From Lentilactobacillus parabuchneri DSM 5707 = NBRC 107865 (lineage in GTDB: Bacteria; Bacillota; Bacilli; Lactobacillales; Lactobacillaceae): a stretch of DNA of 64,000 bases. A program made the translations under genes and the position numbers. This document shows, in pieces, positions 54,773 through 64,000 of the stretch. The stretch's first letter is position 1; each line of letters begins with the position of its first letter. Location: positions 276 to 64,275 of the forward strand of contig NZ_AZGK01000002.1 of the NCBI RefSeq assembly GCF_001435315.1. The letters run 5' to 3'. Below the pieces are notes generated by a model that was not told the origin of the DNA, searched no databases, and worked only from the letters and a program-made list of their open reading frames with translations.

Positions 54773-55186
54773 AAATTTATTTTGGGATGACATCTCGGTG
54801 GAATGTGAGTTCAATAAACATTCTTTACCATGATTCAGGGAAATCTGAGGCGTGACCTCATCCATCCCGAGTGCACTTAATATCAACCAAGGTAGATAAA
54901 ATGCGACCTGGTAACGACTTTGGACTTCTACAACCAAGAAAATAAGTGCCATGCCAATCAAAATCGTTACCCGTAATAGTCGGTCAACAGTCGCCACAAT
55001 CTCGTTTTCTTCATTTAACGCCGGTACCATAATGTACATCCGACTAATTTTGCGTTGAATCGCGACAGAAAAACGGGCTTCGGCATCCTTTTTGCAGCAA
55101 ATGTTAAAAACGTTGAGGATACCAAATCCTCCCGTACTGAATAACGAAATAAACAAGCAGGACCAAATTAGCGGCCAAAAATTCAT
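54770..55186 (-). pseudogene. Remnant of a membrane glycosyltransferase (family 2 type)
   Basis: The frame codes for 138 residues. The N-terminal part has a membrane span (NFWPLIWSCLFISLFSTGGFG) and then MYIMVPALNEENEIVATVDRLL, the start of a GT2 catalytic domain. Right after this the sequence jumps to hydrophobic spans (RVTILIGMALIFLVV; VAFYLPWLILSALG), which look like the C-terminal membrane part of such enzymes. The nucleotide-sugar DxD and QxxRW motifs are missing. The simplest reading is an in-frame internal deletion of a poly-glucosamine-synthase-like gene of 400 or more residues. It is unlikely to be an active transferase. It is flanked by its own terminator, next to surface protein genes. 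Confidence 0.65.
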
Positions 55187-55229
55187 TTAAACACCTCCAC
55201 AACCATTCAGCTCGGTAACATATAACCTA

Positions 55230-55276
55230 AAAAGAAGACCGGAGCAAAACATTTAGTCTTGTTTCCAGCCTTCTTT
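55230..55276 (-). terminator. Rho-independent terminator
   Basis: AAAAAGAAGACCGGAGCAAAAC pairs imperfectly with TTGTTTCCAGCCTTCTTT. It ends the Cna-B surface protein gene on the minus strand. Confidence 0.75.
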
Positions 55277-55306
55277 ACTCACCGAATTTTTTCAACACTT
55301 CAATTT

Positions 55307-56959
55307 TTACCAACCCCAGCATGGGAAGAAGTGATGGTGACGATGGTGATAAACATTAATCAAATTAACATTGTTATTTGAGTCAGGTAATTGTTGTCCC
55401 GGTGTCCGGGTCTTGTACCCGAATGGCACGTAGTCCTCGGCAACCGTGTAAACGTACTTGTTACCCTGCCCATCGTATTGTGGTAAGAAGTGGAAAGTCG
55501 TTTCGTAGCAGTTAAAATAACTGAGTGTGCGGTATCGATAAGGCACACCATTTTGATACAGTGTGATATTGACACACGGTGTGCACTTCCAGAACGGCAC
55601 GTTCTTCCAAGTCTTCGTGACGTGAACATAAGTGAAGCACTGCGGCTTTTGTTGATAAACGTTGGTTAACGTCACAACGCCTTTGCTGTCAGGTGCAACT
55701 TGTGGGTTACCATCCGGATCGCTCTTGTAGCCATCGGGAACCTGAGCCTCATTGACTGTGTATTGAATCGCATGGCCATCCTTGGCAAATTTGGCCAAGC
55801 CGGTAAACGTCTGTTGATACGAATTATCTGAATTCAGCGTAACTGTTTTTCCAGTGTCCTTGCCATCAGCATATAGCTTGGCAGTTACAGCTGGTGTCGT
55901 TACGCCATCAGGAACATTTTTCCATACTTTCTTAACGGTTACGCTGGTCGTTGTATCGGTATGATCACCGTTCGCAGAACCTTTTCCCATCGTTAAGACA
56001 ACCGTCTTGGTGCTTGAAGACGTCACTGGTGTCCCAGTCGTGGAACTTGTCACATCAGTTGCCGTAATTGAAGCAGTGTTTGGCAAATCAAGTTCAGTGC
56101 CATAAAGGCTGTACTCGTTGTCATTACTGATTGATGTCGTCGACATAATATTGACAGCCTCATCCAAAGTGCCATTCCACTGGAAATCAAATCCGGTTGC
56201 GGTTGGGGTGACCGTGTAATGGGTTGCCGCAATCTTTTGGCCGGTTGCGTTAGATGTCACATACAGTGAATCAGCTTTCATACTCTGCGCCGATTGGTTA
56301 CCTAAGACATCGTTGACCTTAACATCGTTTAACTTGTGGTTATTGGGATTAATCAAGACCTGCCAGTTAACTTCTGATAAGGTCCCGTTTGGTCGAACCG
56401 ACTCGTTAATTCCCCAACCATTCTTAGCAAGAAATACGTTAACTGGATAACTCGGTGTAAATGCGCGGGTTCCAGTCACTGAGAATTCAAGTGATCCGTG
56501 ACGGTTCTTATTGTATTTTGCCCAGTAAGCCGCGTTACTAAAGGTGATCTGGCCGGTTGTCGACTTTGGATTGGCAACAAACTGACCAACTGTTTCATTA
56601 GTGTTGCTGGACTGAATGTCAAATTTTTCCGGCGTTCTGAAGACCGCTCCCTGCGGTAAGGTGACCGTGGCGGTATCCCCATCATTAACGGTCGTCCCGT
56701 CGGCAATTGTAAAATCATAGTCCAGCGTATGGACCGGCCCCGCATACCACAATTGAGAAGTGGTCGGCAAAACCGTGGCACCGTCTTCCTTTGCAGAAGT
56801 TGCGGACAATCCTGTAATTTGAGTATCAATGTTGCTAGCACTGACATGAGTGGTGGCAACAACAGCTGGTACAAATGTGCACAGCAAAATTGCCACGATG
56901 CTTAACAAGCGAAAATGCGTCAAAACAAACTGACGTAATTGAGTAAAATGACGTTGCAT
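55307..56959 (-). CDS. Secreted Cna-B domain surface protein with unusual C terminus
   Basis: Protein of 550 residues. Signal peptide (1 to about 42, VSA cleavage) is followed by a collagen-adhesin-like N-terminal region (about 45-335, TIADGTTVNDGDTATVTLPQG) and two Cna-B repeats. The first (about 345-440, TTTSVTVKKVWKNVPDGV...TLTNVYQQKP) is ordinary. The second (about 442-540, FTYVHVTKTWKNVPFWKCTPCVNITLYQNG) has several cysteines and many aromatics, and the protein ends HHRHHHFFPCWGW. There is no LPXTG motif, hydrophobic tail or repeat anchor. How it attaches to the cell is unclear. ATG at 56959 follows GGGGGAGATAAG. Confidence 0.85.
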   Translation of the reverse strand: MQRHFTQLRQFVLTHFRLLSIVAILLCTFVPAVVATTHVSASNIDTQITGLSATSAKEDGATVLPTTSQLWYAGPVHTLDYDFTIADGTTVNDGDTATVTLPQGAVFRTPEKFDIQSSNTNETVGQFVANPKSTTGQITFSNAAYWAKYNKNRHGSLEFSVTGTRAFTPSYPVNVFLAKNGWGINESVRPNGTLSEVNWQVLINPNNHKLNDVKVNDVLGNQSAQSMKADSLYVTSNATGQKIAATHYTVTPTATGFDFQWNGTLDEAVNIMSTTSISNDNEYSLYGTELDLPNTASITATDVTSSTTGTPVTSSSTKTVVLTMGKGSANGDHTDTTTSVTVKKVWKNVPDGVTTPAVTAKLYADGKDTGKTVTLNSDNSYQQTFTGLAKFAKDGHAIQYTVNEAQVPDGYKSDPDGNPQVAPDSKGVVTLTNVYQQKPQCFTYVHVTKTWKNVPFWKCTPCVNITLYQNGVPYRYRTLSYFNCYETTFHFLPQYDGQGNKYVYTVAEDYVPFGYKTRTPGQQLPDSNNNVNLINVYHHRHHHFFPCWGW

Positions 56960-57226
56960 CTTATCTCCCCCTAAATAGTTAATTTGAACCGAGATGTTGA
57001 AATACTCAACATATTACACAATAATAATGAACCATTTTTACGTATTCCCCGTACGTTATGGCCGATTTCCCCTTTGTGCAAACTCGATACAAATAAAGCG
57101 TACCTCTAAAACATTATTGTGGCAACCCTTTTACAAAATTGAGTTTAATTTCAGAACAATAATTAACAATCTGTTACTATACTAAAGTAGTTATGTGGGT
57201 GTTCATTTATTTGATTTTAGCCAAAA
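56960..57226. other. Intergenic stretch, probably promoter region
   Basis: AT-rich sequence upstream of the Cna-B gene. I see no gene; a 63-codon plus-strand frame (56994-57185) has no ribosome site. No promoter pair is convincing. Confidence 0.5.
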
Positions 57227-57258
57227 AAAGTGGCCAACAAATGATTGTCGACCACTGT
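57227..57258 (-). terminator. Rho-independent terminator
   Basis: On the minus strand AGTGGTCGACAA pairs with TTGTTGGCCACT, followed by TTTTTTTGG. It ends the large surface protein gene. Confidence 0.85.
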
Positions 57259-57273
57259 AATATTACTTTTTAG

Positions 57274-60200
57274 TTATTTCAATATACTGATATACTTAGT
57301 ATTTCCAGTAATATAACCATTAGCTACTCGGTACCTTAACCGGCCATGATGACTGACACTATTGGCGTCAGAATAGTCGAAGCCGTAAACTTTGAAACGT
57401 TTATGAGCCGACTTTGGATAGTGCTTGTTCTTCTTTGTCAAATTGACATTGGCATACCGATTGATGGCACCTTTAGCTCGAACCGATTTTGGCAGTCTGC
57501 GGTGTCCCATCTGAACTAATTTTCGATTGGCAGTGACGTATTGACCATTATCCAAAATGAATCGGGTTGTCAGATGATAATTAACCACCTTTTTAACCTT
57601 GAGAACCGATCCCTGCTTATAATTTTTAACCTTATCACTTAAGTTCACCTTTCGATATCCGTTCACGCCCCGCGGGTTGATGACCGTAATCGTTTTCTGG
57701 CGGCTTTGATAATATACTGGGCGAACATACTTCCAACTCGCCGTGATGTAGCCGGTTTGGTTGCGATTCTTTGTCAGGTGGTTTACGTCTCGAACCTTGT
57801 AGCGTAGATTTCCGTTTCCATCACGGCTGTATCCAGTGACGACAAACATCGGTCGATAAATCCGTGGCTTTTGCACGTACCATGCTTTTCGACTACGTTG
57901 CTTAAAGTCCTTTGAGCCATACAAGCCAATCTTCTTAATCGCATAGACTACGGCACCTTTTTTGGCGACAGTACTTGGTTCAACAATTGTCGAACTGGAG
58001 GAACTGCTGTTGTCGTTGGAAGAAGGGGTGCTTGGCGTTGTTGGCGTTGCGGAACTACCCCCACCCCCATTGCCGCCAGGAGTTGGCTTAGGTGTCGGTT
58101 GGGCGGTAATCGTATAGGTTGCTTTGACCGCATTTAAATTAAAATCATCGTTTGGATACTTTGCCTGCAACGCTTTGATTTCTGCAGAAGTTAAGGTGAT
58201 CGAATAACTGCCGACAGCCGATCCATCATTTTCAATGCTGTATTGGTCAGCCGTCAATTTGATGGTGGCTTGCGTCGTACCATTGGCATCCCTCAAAGTC
58301 AGCGTTGGCTGATAATTGCTTTGGCTGACTTTTTTGCCATCATAGACTTTGCTGCCATCGGTTAACGAGGCCGTCCCCTTTTGCTTGGTGACCGTCAATG
58401 TTGCTGTGGAAGTTCCATCGACCAGCTGATTGCTGGCACCCAGGATGCCGGCAATTCTTGTTTTACCGGAATCACTTAATACGACCCGGTAGCTTCCCGC
58501 ATCGGTTACACCATTCTCGTGGTCAGCGACCATCAAATCAGAATCTTGAAGGGCGACCTTTGTCCCATCGCTCATGGTGATCGTAAAGTGACTAGCCGCC
58601 GGCAAATGAACTTTACCATCAAATCCAACGCTCTGTGATCCTTGAATGGTATATGAAACCTGATGAGGTGCCAAAATCGTATAGGTTGATTTAACGCTAG
58701 TTAATTTTGACAAGTCGTAATCTGAATAGGTGGTTTTTAATTGAGCAATCTCACTAGCTGCAATCGTGATTGAGTAGCTGCCAACTTTCGAGTCATCGTT
58801 GGCAATGTCGTACTGTCCCTTTTCAAGCTTAACCGTGGCAATCACGTTGTCGCCGTCCTTCAAGGTTAAGGTTGGCGTGAACCCACTTTCGCTGACTTTT
58901 TTGCCATCATAGGTTTTTGATCCACCACTCAAAGTTGCAACAACATTTTCGTTAGGGGTAATGGTATAAGTTGCACTTACTGCACTCAAATCTGAAAACG
59001 AAACATTTGAAAAATGTGCTTCAATTGCTGCAATGCCCGTTGCAGTCAGTTTAATTGGATAACTGCCAACCTTTGAATCATCGCCGACAATCTCATACTG
59101 ACCGGCCGAAAGCGCCAGAGTACCCAAGGTATTGCCACTGCTATCTTTAACCGTCACAGTCGGCTGATAACTCTTGCTAGCGACCTGACCATCATAAACT
59201 TTGGTTCCGTCATTCAGACTGGCAGTTGCATTTCCGTCGCGAATCGTAAATGTAGCACCACTGCTATCCTGAGTCAGGTTATATTTATCGCCATAAGCGG
59301 CTTCAATATTTTTCTGTCCCTGATCAGTCAGATCAACCTGGTAAGTCTTTGCATCAGCGGCGTTATCTTTAACCGCAATGTCGCCGTCTTTTAGCGTGTA
59401 ACTATCACCCGAGCTTAAACTGACACTATAGTTTGAAAGCGTTGGCTGCTGTACTTGACCATTATAGTCAACGGTTTGACTGCCAATTAATCCATATGTG
59501 ATCGATTTTTTGGCAACCACAACGGGTACGGTTGTTGAATCATTGCCATAAGCATAAGTCACGTAATAGGTGCCAGCCTTGCTTGTATCAACACTGGTTA
59601 ATGTCTTGCCAGACTGGTCTTTAACCGTCACCGTCATTTTATCGAGATCTTGGCCATCGTAATTATCAGCAGCCTTCCAGGAATCACCAATATAGATGGT
59701 GGAAGGGTGCGCCTTAATGGTCGGCACTGTTCGATCGACCGTGTAGTTACCAGAATATAGTTGATTATTATTATCTTTAAGTGTCCAAGTGAACGAAAAT
59801 TGGGTTGTTTTGGCGGGAACATCAAACTTGCCGGTACTTTGATCGTAAGTGACGCCATTGGTTAAATTAGAAATGTCGATATTTTGATTCGTCTTCCCGT
59901 TGGTATCGATACTAAAAAGGTCACCAATCGATACTGTCGCCTGATCGGCAACAATTGTTGCGACCTGACCAACAGCACCACTCGTTGGCAGCTGAGCTGA
60001 CGGGCTCGAAATCTTGGTAATATTATTTTGAGTAAACGCATCGGCTCCAATTGATGAGCTTCCTAAAAGGTCAACTTCTTTGATCAGGTTGCCAACAAAA
60101 GCCTGGATCCCGACTGATGTCACACCTTTAGGAATTGTCACCGTGTTTGTAATTTTATTGTAGGCAAAAGCAGATGTCCCGATAGTTTTAAGTGCATCAT

Positions 60201-61032
60201 CAAACGTGACCCCGGTAATTTGATTACCAGCAAACGCCTGATTGCCAATGCTTTGAACAGCAGCAGGAATTGGAATCGTTCCTTTAAGTCCCGCATACAC
60301 AAAGGCGCCTTCGCCAATATCTTTAAGTGAGGTTGCATCCGACCAATTAACGTCAGAGAGTTTACTATCATAAACAAAGGCTTGATCCCCGATGCTCACC
60401 AAATTGGAATTAAGCGATACTTTTGCCAAATTGTCCATCGCAGCGAAGGCTTTCTCGCCAATTGTTTGAACGCTTTGTCCCAAGTTCACTTGAGAAACGT
60501 GGGCATACGCAAACGCCAGTCGGCCAATAGTTGTCACTGAGTCCGGTAGTGTAATTGATGTCGTCTGTTGAAGGCCGACAAAAGCCAAATTACCAATTGT
60601 TTTTAAATTCGTTGCTTGAGAGAAATCAACATTGGTCAAATTTTTCAAGTACGCAAAAGCCGACTCTCCGATCGTTGTTAAGTATTTCGGGAGGGTCACA
60701 CTCACAACGCCGTCCTGGTAGTCAAATGCATGACTACCAATACTGGTTACTTTATATGTTTGGCCATCATTGGTAACCGTATCAGGAATCACGACGCTAC
60801 TTTCGGTATTTCCAGACTGACCAAACCAGACATTAGCGCCCGTTACAGTTGCTGTTTTGTTTACAGAATCAAAGGACCACTTAAAATCAGACTGTGGTGT
60901 TGATTCCCCCGTTGTCGCTGTGTCAGCGGCCAACGCATCACGAGGGGACATCAAATAACCAGTATCAACAATACCGGTTCCAATCCCCAATGTAAGTGTT
61001 AACAACACTGCTGTCAGCTTTGATTGTTTCAT
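57274..61032 (-). CDS. Large secreted BspA-type leucine-rich repeat protein with MBG-like repeats and DUF5776
   Basis: Secreted protein of 1252 residues. Order: signal peptide (1 to about 35); BspA-like LRR_5 repeats (about 90-340, recurring SIGxxAF units); an Ig-like segment (about 430-520); about five MBG-like repeats (about 520-985), each with KVYDGK-type starts and TYTI ends; a Pro/Thr/Ser/Gly linker (about 985-1035); and basic C-terminal repeats rich in Tyr, Lys and Arg (about 1040-1252) of the DUF5776/SLAP type, which in lactobacilli bind the wall non-covalently. Probable role: adhesion or surface coat. There is no LPXTG. ATG at 61032 has CTGGGGGA upstream. Monocistronic. Confidence 0.9.
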   Translation of the reverse strand: MKQSKLTAVLLTLTLGIGTGIVDTGYLMSPRDALAADTATTGESTPQSDFKWSFDSVNKTATVTGANVWFGQSGNTESSVVIPDTVTNDGQTYKVTSIGSHAFDYQDGVVSVTLPKYLTTIGESAFAYLKNLTNVDFSQATNLKTIGNLAFVGLQQTTSITLPDSVTTIGRLAFAYAHVSQVNLGQSVQTIGEKAFAAMDNLAKVSLNSNLVSIGDQAFVYDSKLSDVNWSDATSLKDIGEGAFVYAGLKGTIPIPAAVQSIGNQAFAGNQITGVTFDDALKTIGTSAFAYNKITNTVTIPKGVTSVGIQAFVGNLIKEVDLLGSSSIGADAFTQNNITKISSPSAQLPTSGAVGQVATIVADQATVSIGDLFSIDTNGKTNQNIDISNLTNGVTYDQSTGKFDVPAKTTQFSFTWTLKDNNNQLYSGNYTVDRTVPTIKAHPSTIYIGDSWKAADNYDGQDLDKMTVTVKDQSGKTLTSVDTSKAGTYYVTYAYGNDSTTVPVVVAKKSITYGLIGSQTVDYNGQVQQPTLSNYSVSLSSGDSYTLKDGDIAVKDNAADAKTYQVDLTDQGQKNIEAAYGDKYNLTQDSSGATFTIRDGNATASLNDGTKVYDGQVASKSYQPTVTVKDSSGNTLGTLALSAGQYEIVGDDSKVGSYPIKLTATGIAAIEAHFSNVSFSDLSAVSATYTITPNENVVATLSGGSKTYDGKKVSESGFTPTLTLKDGDNVIATVKLEKGQYDIANDDSKVGSYSITIAASEIAQLKTTYSDYDLSKLTSVKSTYTILAPHQVSYTIQGSQSVGFDGKVHLPAASHFTITMSDGTKVALQDSDLMVADHENGVTDAGSYRVVLSDSGKTRIAGILGASNQLVDGTSTATLTVTKQKGTASLTDGSKVYDGKKVSQSNYQPTLTLRDANGTTQATIKLTADQYSIENDGSAVGSYSITLTSAEIKALQAKYPNDDFNLNAVKATYTITAQPTPKPTPGGNGGGGSSATPTTPSTPSSNDNSSSSSSTIVEPSTVAKKGAVVYAIKKIGLYGSKDFKQRSRKAWYVQKPRIYRPMFVVTGYSRDGNGNLRYKVRDVNHLTKNRNQTGYITASWKYVRPVYYQSRQKTITVINPRGVNGYRKVNLSDKVKNYKQGSVLKVKKVVNYHLTTRFILDNGQYVTANRKLVQMGHRRLPKSVRAKGAINRYANVNLTKKNKHYPKSAHKRFKVYGFDYSDANSVSHHGRLRYRVANGYITGNTKYISILK

Positions 61033-61171
61033 TTAAATTCCCCCAGAAACAGGTTGTCACTATTGCATTAACTAATTAATTATATTGAATCAATCTTAAG
61101 TTACCCTTAAAAAGCCAACAAATTATTTCCGATCTGGCCATTAAGCCCCTATAACTTCTAAAGAGACCTGA

Positions 61172-61822
61172 TCATTGGCCGACAGCTGTAAATCGTTCAT
61201 TATGATGAGTTGGATGTTCCATTTCATCATTAATCACTTTAGCCATCGTTTCCGAAGTAATTTCTGATTTGCCAGCTGCATTGGTCAACAAACTGTCTTT
61301 CCCAAGCACAAAATCTGTCGCATCCCCCGGCTTAAAATTAGCGCTCGGTGAAACCGCAACCCAATTGACATTCTTGGTATTCATTAACAGTTGGTATTCC
61401 TTAAACTGTTGGCGTGGCACCTCAATAAACGATTCGTTATTCGGCATCTTTTCAAGCTTGTCAATTAACCGATGTCCGTTGCCGGTTTCAAGGCTGGCAG
61501 CCCCCAGTATGAAGAACAGCCGGGGCTTGTCAGTATCCTTTGCCAATTCAACCAGTCGAGCAGCCAAGTCAACGTGCTTATATGCCTGACTCATATCGTG
61601 GGTGGCAAATGCGTCGACTAAGACATCCAAGTCTGAAATATCAACGCGTTGAATTTCAAAGGCGTCCTTCGTCACGAGTTTGACCCCGTCCGGCAGCATG
61701 TCCCTTGCTTTATCTGCATTGCGAACAAATCCTGTTACTTCAAAGCCACGGCGAACAGCTTCGTTGACAATTGCACTGCCAGCCATTCCGGTTGCCCCAA
61801 TTACGCCTACTTTAAGTGTCAA
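61172..61822 (-). CDS. NAD(P)H-binding atypical SDR family protein
   Basis: Protein of 216 residues. It begins LKVGVIGATGMAGSAIVNEAVRRGFEVTGFVRN, a perfect GxxGxxG dinucleotide loop of the NmrA/atypical SDR type. Further blocks: DVLVDAFATHDMSQ, LFFILGAASLETG and VNWVAVSPSANFKPGD. Related proteins act as flavin/quinone reductases or redox sensors; the substrate is unknown. The likely start is a TTG at 61822, 7 bases after GGGAGG; the frame could also begin at an ATG at 61846, which has no ribosome site. Confidence 0.88.
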   Translation of the reverse strand: MTLKVGVIGATGMAGSAIVNEAVRRGFEVTGFVRNADKARDMLPDGVKLVTKDAFEIQRVDISDLDVLVDAFATHDMSQAYKHVDLAARLVELAKDTDKPRLFFILGAASLETGNGHRLIDKLEKMPNNESFIEVPRQQFKEYQLLMNTKNVNWVAVSPSANFKPGDATDFVLGKDSLLTNAAGKSEITSETMAKVINDEMEHPTHHNERFTAVGQ

Positions 61823-61967
61823 GTTCAAGCCTCCCAAAATAATCAATCGCGTGTCATATTATTGTGCAAATTGTTTTAAATTATATGATTAGTATCCGCT
61901 GATTTGTCACGGTGGTCAACTATTTTGACTGCGCTACGCCTTGTTGCAACTGCGTTTACGGCCACAA

Positions 61968-62000
61968 AAAATCAGGAGCTTATCGACAGCTCCTGACTTG
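61968..62000 (-). terminator. Rho-independent terminator
   Basis: On the minus strand GTCAGGAGCTGTCG pairs with CGATAAGCTCCTGATTTTTTG. It ends the maltose phosphorylase gene. Confidence 0.88.
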
Positions 62001-62023
62001 TTTAATGAATATTCAACTATTTA

Positions 62024-64000
62024 TTAAGCTAACTTAACCGGCTTTCCGGCTACATCAATTGTGATCGGCTCACCACTGATTAATTTGAAGTGTGACCCAT
62101 CCTGGTCGACGTCAACTTCAATCAGACGATCACGGAAGACCTGTCTGAATGAGTAGTGTGACCATTTCTTCGGTAGGAATGGTGCGTAATGAAGTTCGCC
62201 ATCCCGAACCCGCATGCCGGCAAATCCTTGAACGACTGCAATCCAGCCACCGGTCATCGCTGTAATATGCAGGCCATCGACGGTGTCGTTATTGTAGTTA
62301 TCCAAATCAAGCCGGGCAGTCCGTTCATACAATTCAACGGCCTTTTCTTCATAGTGAAGATCAGCTGCCAAGACTGAGTATATAGCAGGTGACAAGCTTG
62401 ATTCATGAACCGTGTATTGCTCGTAGAAGTCAAAGTTCGATTTCTTCTCTTCCGGCGTGAAATCATCGATGAAGTCCCAAATTCCTTGGAGGACATCTCC
62501 CTGCTTGATGTATGGCGAACGCAAGATTTTATCCCATGACCAATTCTGGTTAAGCGGCAATTGGTCGGCAGGAATCTCTGAGACCGGCTTGAGGTCTTTG
62601 TCCAAGAAGCCGTCATGTTGAACAAAGATATTAAGATCCTTGTCATAAGGCAAATACATATTATCGACAATATCTTGCCAATGCTTCTTTTCGTCATCGC
62701 TCACATTTAACTTCTGAGCCTGTTCTGGTGAAACTTCTTTGAGAATTTCAAGTGTGTATTTCAACGTCCACTGGGCCAAAATGTTGGTGTACCAGTTGTT
62801 ATCAACGTTGTTTTCATACTCGTCCGGACCCGTAACACCGTGAATCATGTAATTCTTGTTTCGTTGGCTATAGTGAACCCGATCAGCCCAGAAACGGGAA
62901 ATCTCAGTTAACACCTTTGAGCCTTCGTTCAGCACATATGACGTATCGCCCGTGTATCGGGTGTAATTATAAATCGCAAAGGCAATGTCACCATTCCGGT
63001 GAATTTCTTCAAAGGTGATTTCCCATTCGTTATGACACTCGATTCCGTCAAATGTCACCATTGGGAACAAAGCGCCCTTGAGGCCCTGCTGTTTGGCGTT
63101 ATGGTAGGCACCATCAAGCTGCTTGTATCGATACATCAATAAGTTGCGTGTCACTTTAGGGTCGGTGATTCCCAGATAAACAGGAACGGCGAACGCTTCG
63201 GTATCCCAATAAGTGGCGCCACCGTACTTCTCACCAGTAAAGCCTTTAGGACCGATATTCAACCGTGAATCTTCACCGTAGTATGTGGAGAAGAGTTCAA
63301 ACAAGTTGAAGCGAATTCCCTGTTGTGCCTCGGTATCCCCATCAATGACGATGTCAGACTTATTCCAACGATCTGCCCAAATCTTTGTGTGAGCAGCAAA
63401 CAACTCGTCATAGGATTGACTTGCGACTTGATCGCTTAATTGAGTCATGGCAGCCGTTAAAGATTCTGTTGAATCATAATCCCGTGAGGTCACGACAATC
63501 ACACGTTTTTCAAGTTGAGCCGAGTCGTTTGGTGCCAACTCGCCTGTGAACTGATTAACAACTTCTTTGTCGTTTGGCTGAGAAACATTTACTGCCTTTA
63601 AATCCGTCACATTGCGCATTTCCATCCCTGAGGTAAAACGTGGGGTGCCAAATGCATTCGGCGTCGTTTTAGCAACGACATTTCCACTTTCGGTTCCCTG
63701 CTTGGTTGAAAGGACTTCCCAGAACCGTTCGTCATAATTGGCGTCTTCGTTTTTCACATCCGCGTCAATCGAAGAATCAATTGTCAGATCAACTTTAGTT
63801 GAACCAAGATTCTCAACGGATACCCGCTGGACGGAAAGTTCTTGCTGCGCAACACTCAAGAAACGTTCAAATTTAACGCCAACTTTGGCATCTCCTTTAG
63901 TAACGGTAAATGAGCGGGTTAACAATGCTTGTTTCATATCCAGGTTCAATTCAAAATCGCTGAATTGATCCTTAGCGAGGTCAATGGCGTCACCATTAAT
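62024..64000 (-). CDS. mapA: Glycoside hydrolase family 65 maltose phosphorylase (5' end beyond window)
   Basis: The frame stays open to the window edge; 658 residues are visible and about 100 N-terminal residues are missing, since these enzymes have about 750. The N-terminal beta domain is followed by the (alpha/alpha)6 barrel: GEKYGGATYWDTEAFAVPVYLG, RYKQLDGAYHNAKQQGLKGALFPM, and the general acid Glu in HGVTGPDEYENNVDNN. It splits maltose with phosphate into glucose and beta-glucose 1-phosphate in the cytoplasm. Kojibiose or trehalose phosphorylase are alternatives, but the sequence reads like maltose phosphorylase of lactobacilli. A beta-phosphoglucomutase gene would be expected nearby, outside the window. 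Confidence 0.92.
   Translation of the reverse strand: MNGDAIDLAKDQFSDFELNLDMKQALLTRSFTVTKGDAKVGVKFERFLSVAQQELSVQRVSVENLGSTKVDLTIDSSIDADVKNEDANYDERFWEVLSTKQGTESGNVVAKTTPNAFGTPRFTSGMEMRNVTDLKAVNVSQPNDKEVVNQFTGELAPNDSAQLEKRVIVVTSRDYDSTESLTAAMTQLSDQVASQSYDELFAAHTKIWADRWNKSDIVIDGDTEAQQGIRFNLFELFSTYYGEDSRLNIGPKGFTGEKYGGATYWDTEAFAVPVYLGITDPKVTRNLLMYRYKQLDGAYHNAKQQGLKGALFPMVTFDGIECHNEWEITFEEIHRNGDIAFAIYNYTRYTGDTSYVLNEGSKVLTEISRFWADRVHYSQRNKNYMIHGVTGPDEYENNVDNNWYTNILAQWTLKYTLEILKEVSPEQAQKLNVSDDEKKHWQDIVDNMYLPYDKDLNIFVQHDGFLDKDLKPVSEIPADQLPLNQNWSWDKILRSPYIKQGDVLQGIWDFIDDFTPEEKKSNFDFYEQYTVHESSLSPAIYSVLAADLHYEEKAVELYERTARLDLDNYNNDTVDGLHITAMTGGWIAVVQGFAGMRVRDGELHYAPFLPKKWSHYSFRQVFRDRLIEVDVDQDGSHFKLISGEPITIDVAGKPVKLA

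Noticed and set aside
57274-61032. Tandem repeats in the surface protein gene as CRISPR or mobile repeats
   Set aside because: The repeats are coding (MBG-like and leucine-rich units) and diverged at the DNA level.

Overview
The window looks like a chromosome segment of a lactic acid bacterium of the family Lactobacillaceae. The evidence is a 16S rRNA gene with its anti-Shine-Dalgarno end, many strong AGGAGG ribosome sites, a RexAB/AddAB-type recombination nuclease, a tryptophan T-box, an Opp peptide importer, DUF5776-type surface protein domains and a GH65 maltose phosphorylase. A Lentilactobacillus-like genus is my best guess but is inference only. No phage, plasmid, insertion sequence or CRISPR array is visible.

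Layout. 1-2010: 3' part of an rrn operon unit on the minus strand (16S, its long processing stem and tandem promoters P1/P2; 23S and 5S would lie left of the window). 2.1-6.6 kb: thiolase, an unrecognised 527-residue protein, CsbD stress protein, GNAT acetyltransferase and a small membrane protein. 6.6-15.1 kb: minus-strand run addB-addA-PLP sulfur amino acid enzyme. 15.1-16.0 kb: an almost gene-free stretch with structured repeats and a terminator. 16.0-18.8 kb: acetoin/diacetyl-type reductase and other oxidoreductases. 19-21 kb: purine/nucleobase permease and a QueT-like transporter with a structured leader. 21-25.7 kb: a self-contained cassette of a UvrA2-like ABC ATPase, a quinone oxidoreductase and a MerR-type regulator, with two divergent promoters that both have MerR-style 19-bp spacers. 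25.7-32 kb: a small RNA candidate, RelQ-like alarmone synthase with cardiolipin synthase, an MFS drug exporter, a nitrilase-family amidase, SemiSWEET and a DUF1801 protein. 31.9-37 kb: trpDCFBA behind a Trp T-box, without trpE/trpG. 37-42.6 kb: flavin reductase, a GNAT/XRE gene pair, a polysaccharide flippase and small proteins.

42.6-57 kb is a protein-use region: two secreted S53 (sedolisin-type) peptidases, separated by a HicAB toxin-antitoxin pair and a glutathionyl-hydroquinone-reductase-like enzyme, then the oppDFBCA peptide import operon. A plausible chain is extracellular proteolysis in acid medium followed by oligopeptide import. 55-61 kb: a glycosyltransferase remnant and two large secreted surface proteins (Cna-B type; BspA leucine-rich plus MBG-like plus DUF5776). 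The window ends inside a GH65 maltose phosphorylase gene.

The most unusual items are a family of structured intergenic repeats with GTGCGACGAGC ends (four copies), the MerR/UvrA2/quinone reductase cassette with two matching operators, the GNAT/XRE overlapping pair, a structured small RNA candidate near 25.8 kb, the trp operon lacking anthranilate synthase, and a Cna-B surface protein whose last domain is rich in Cys, aromatic residues and His instead of carrying an LPXTG anchor.
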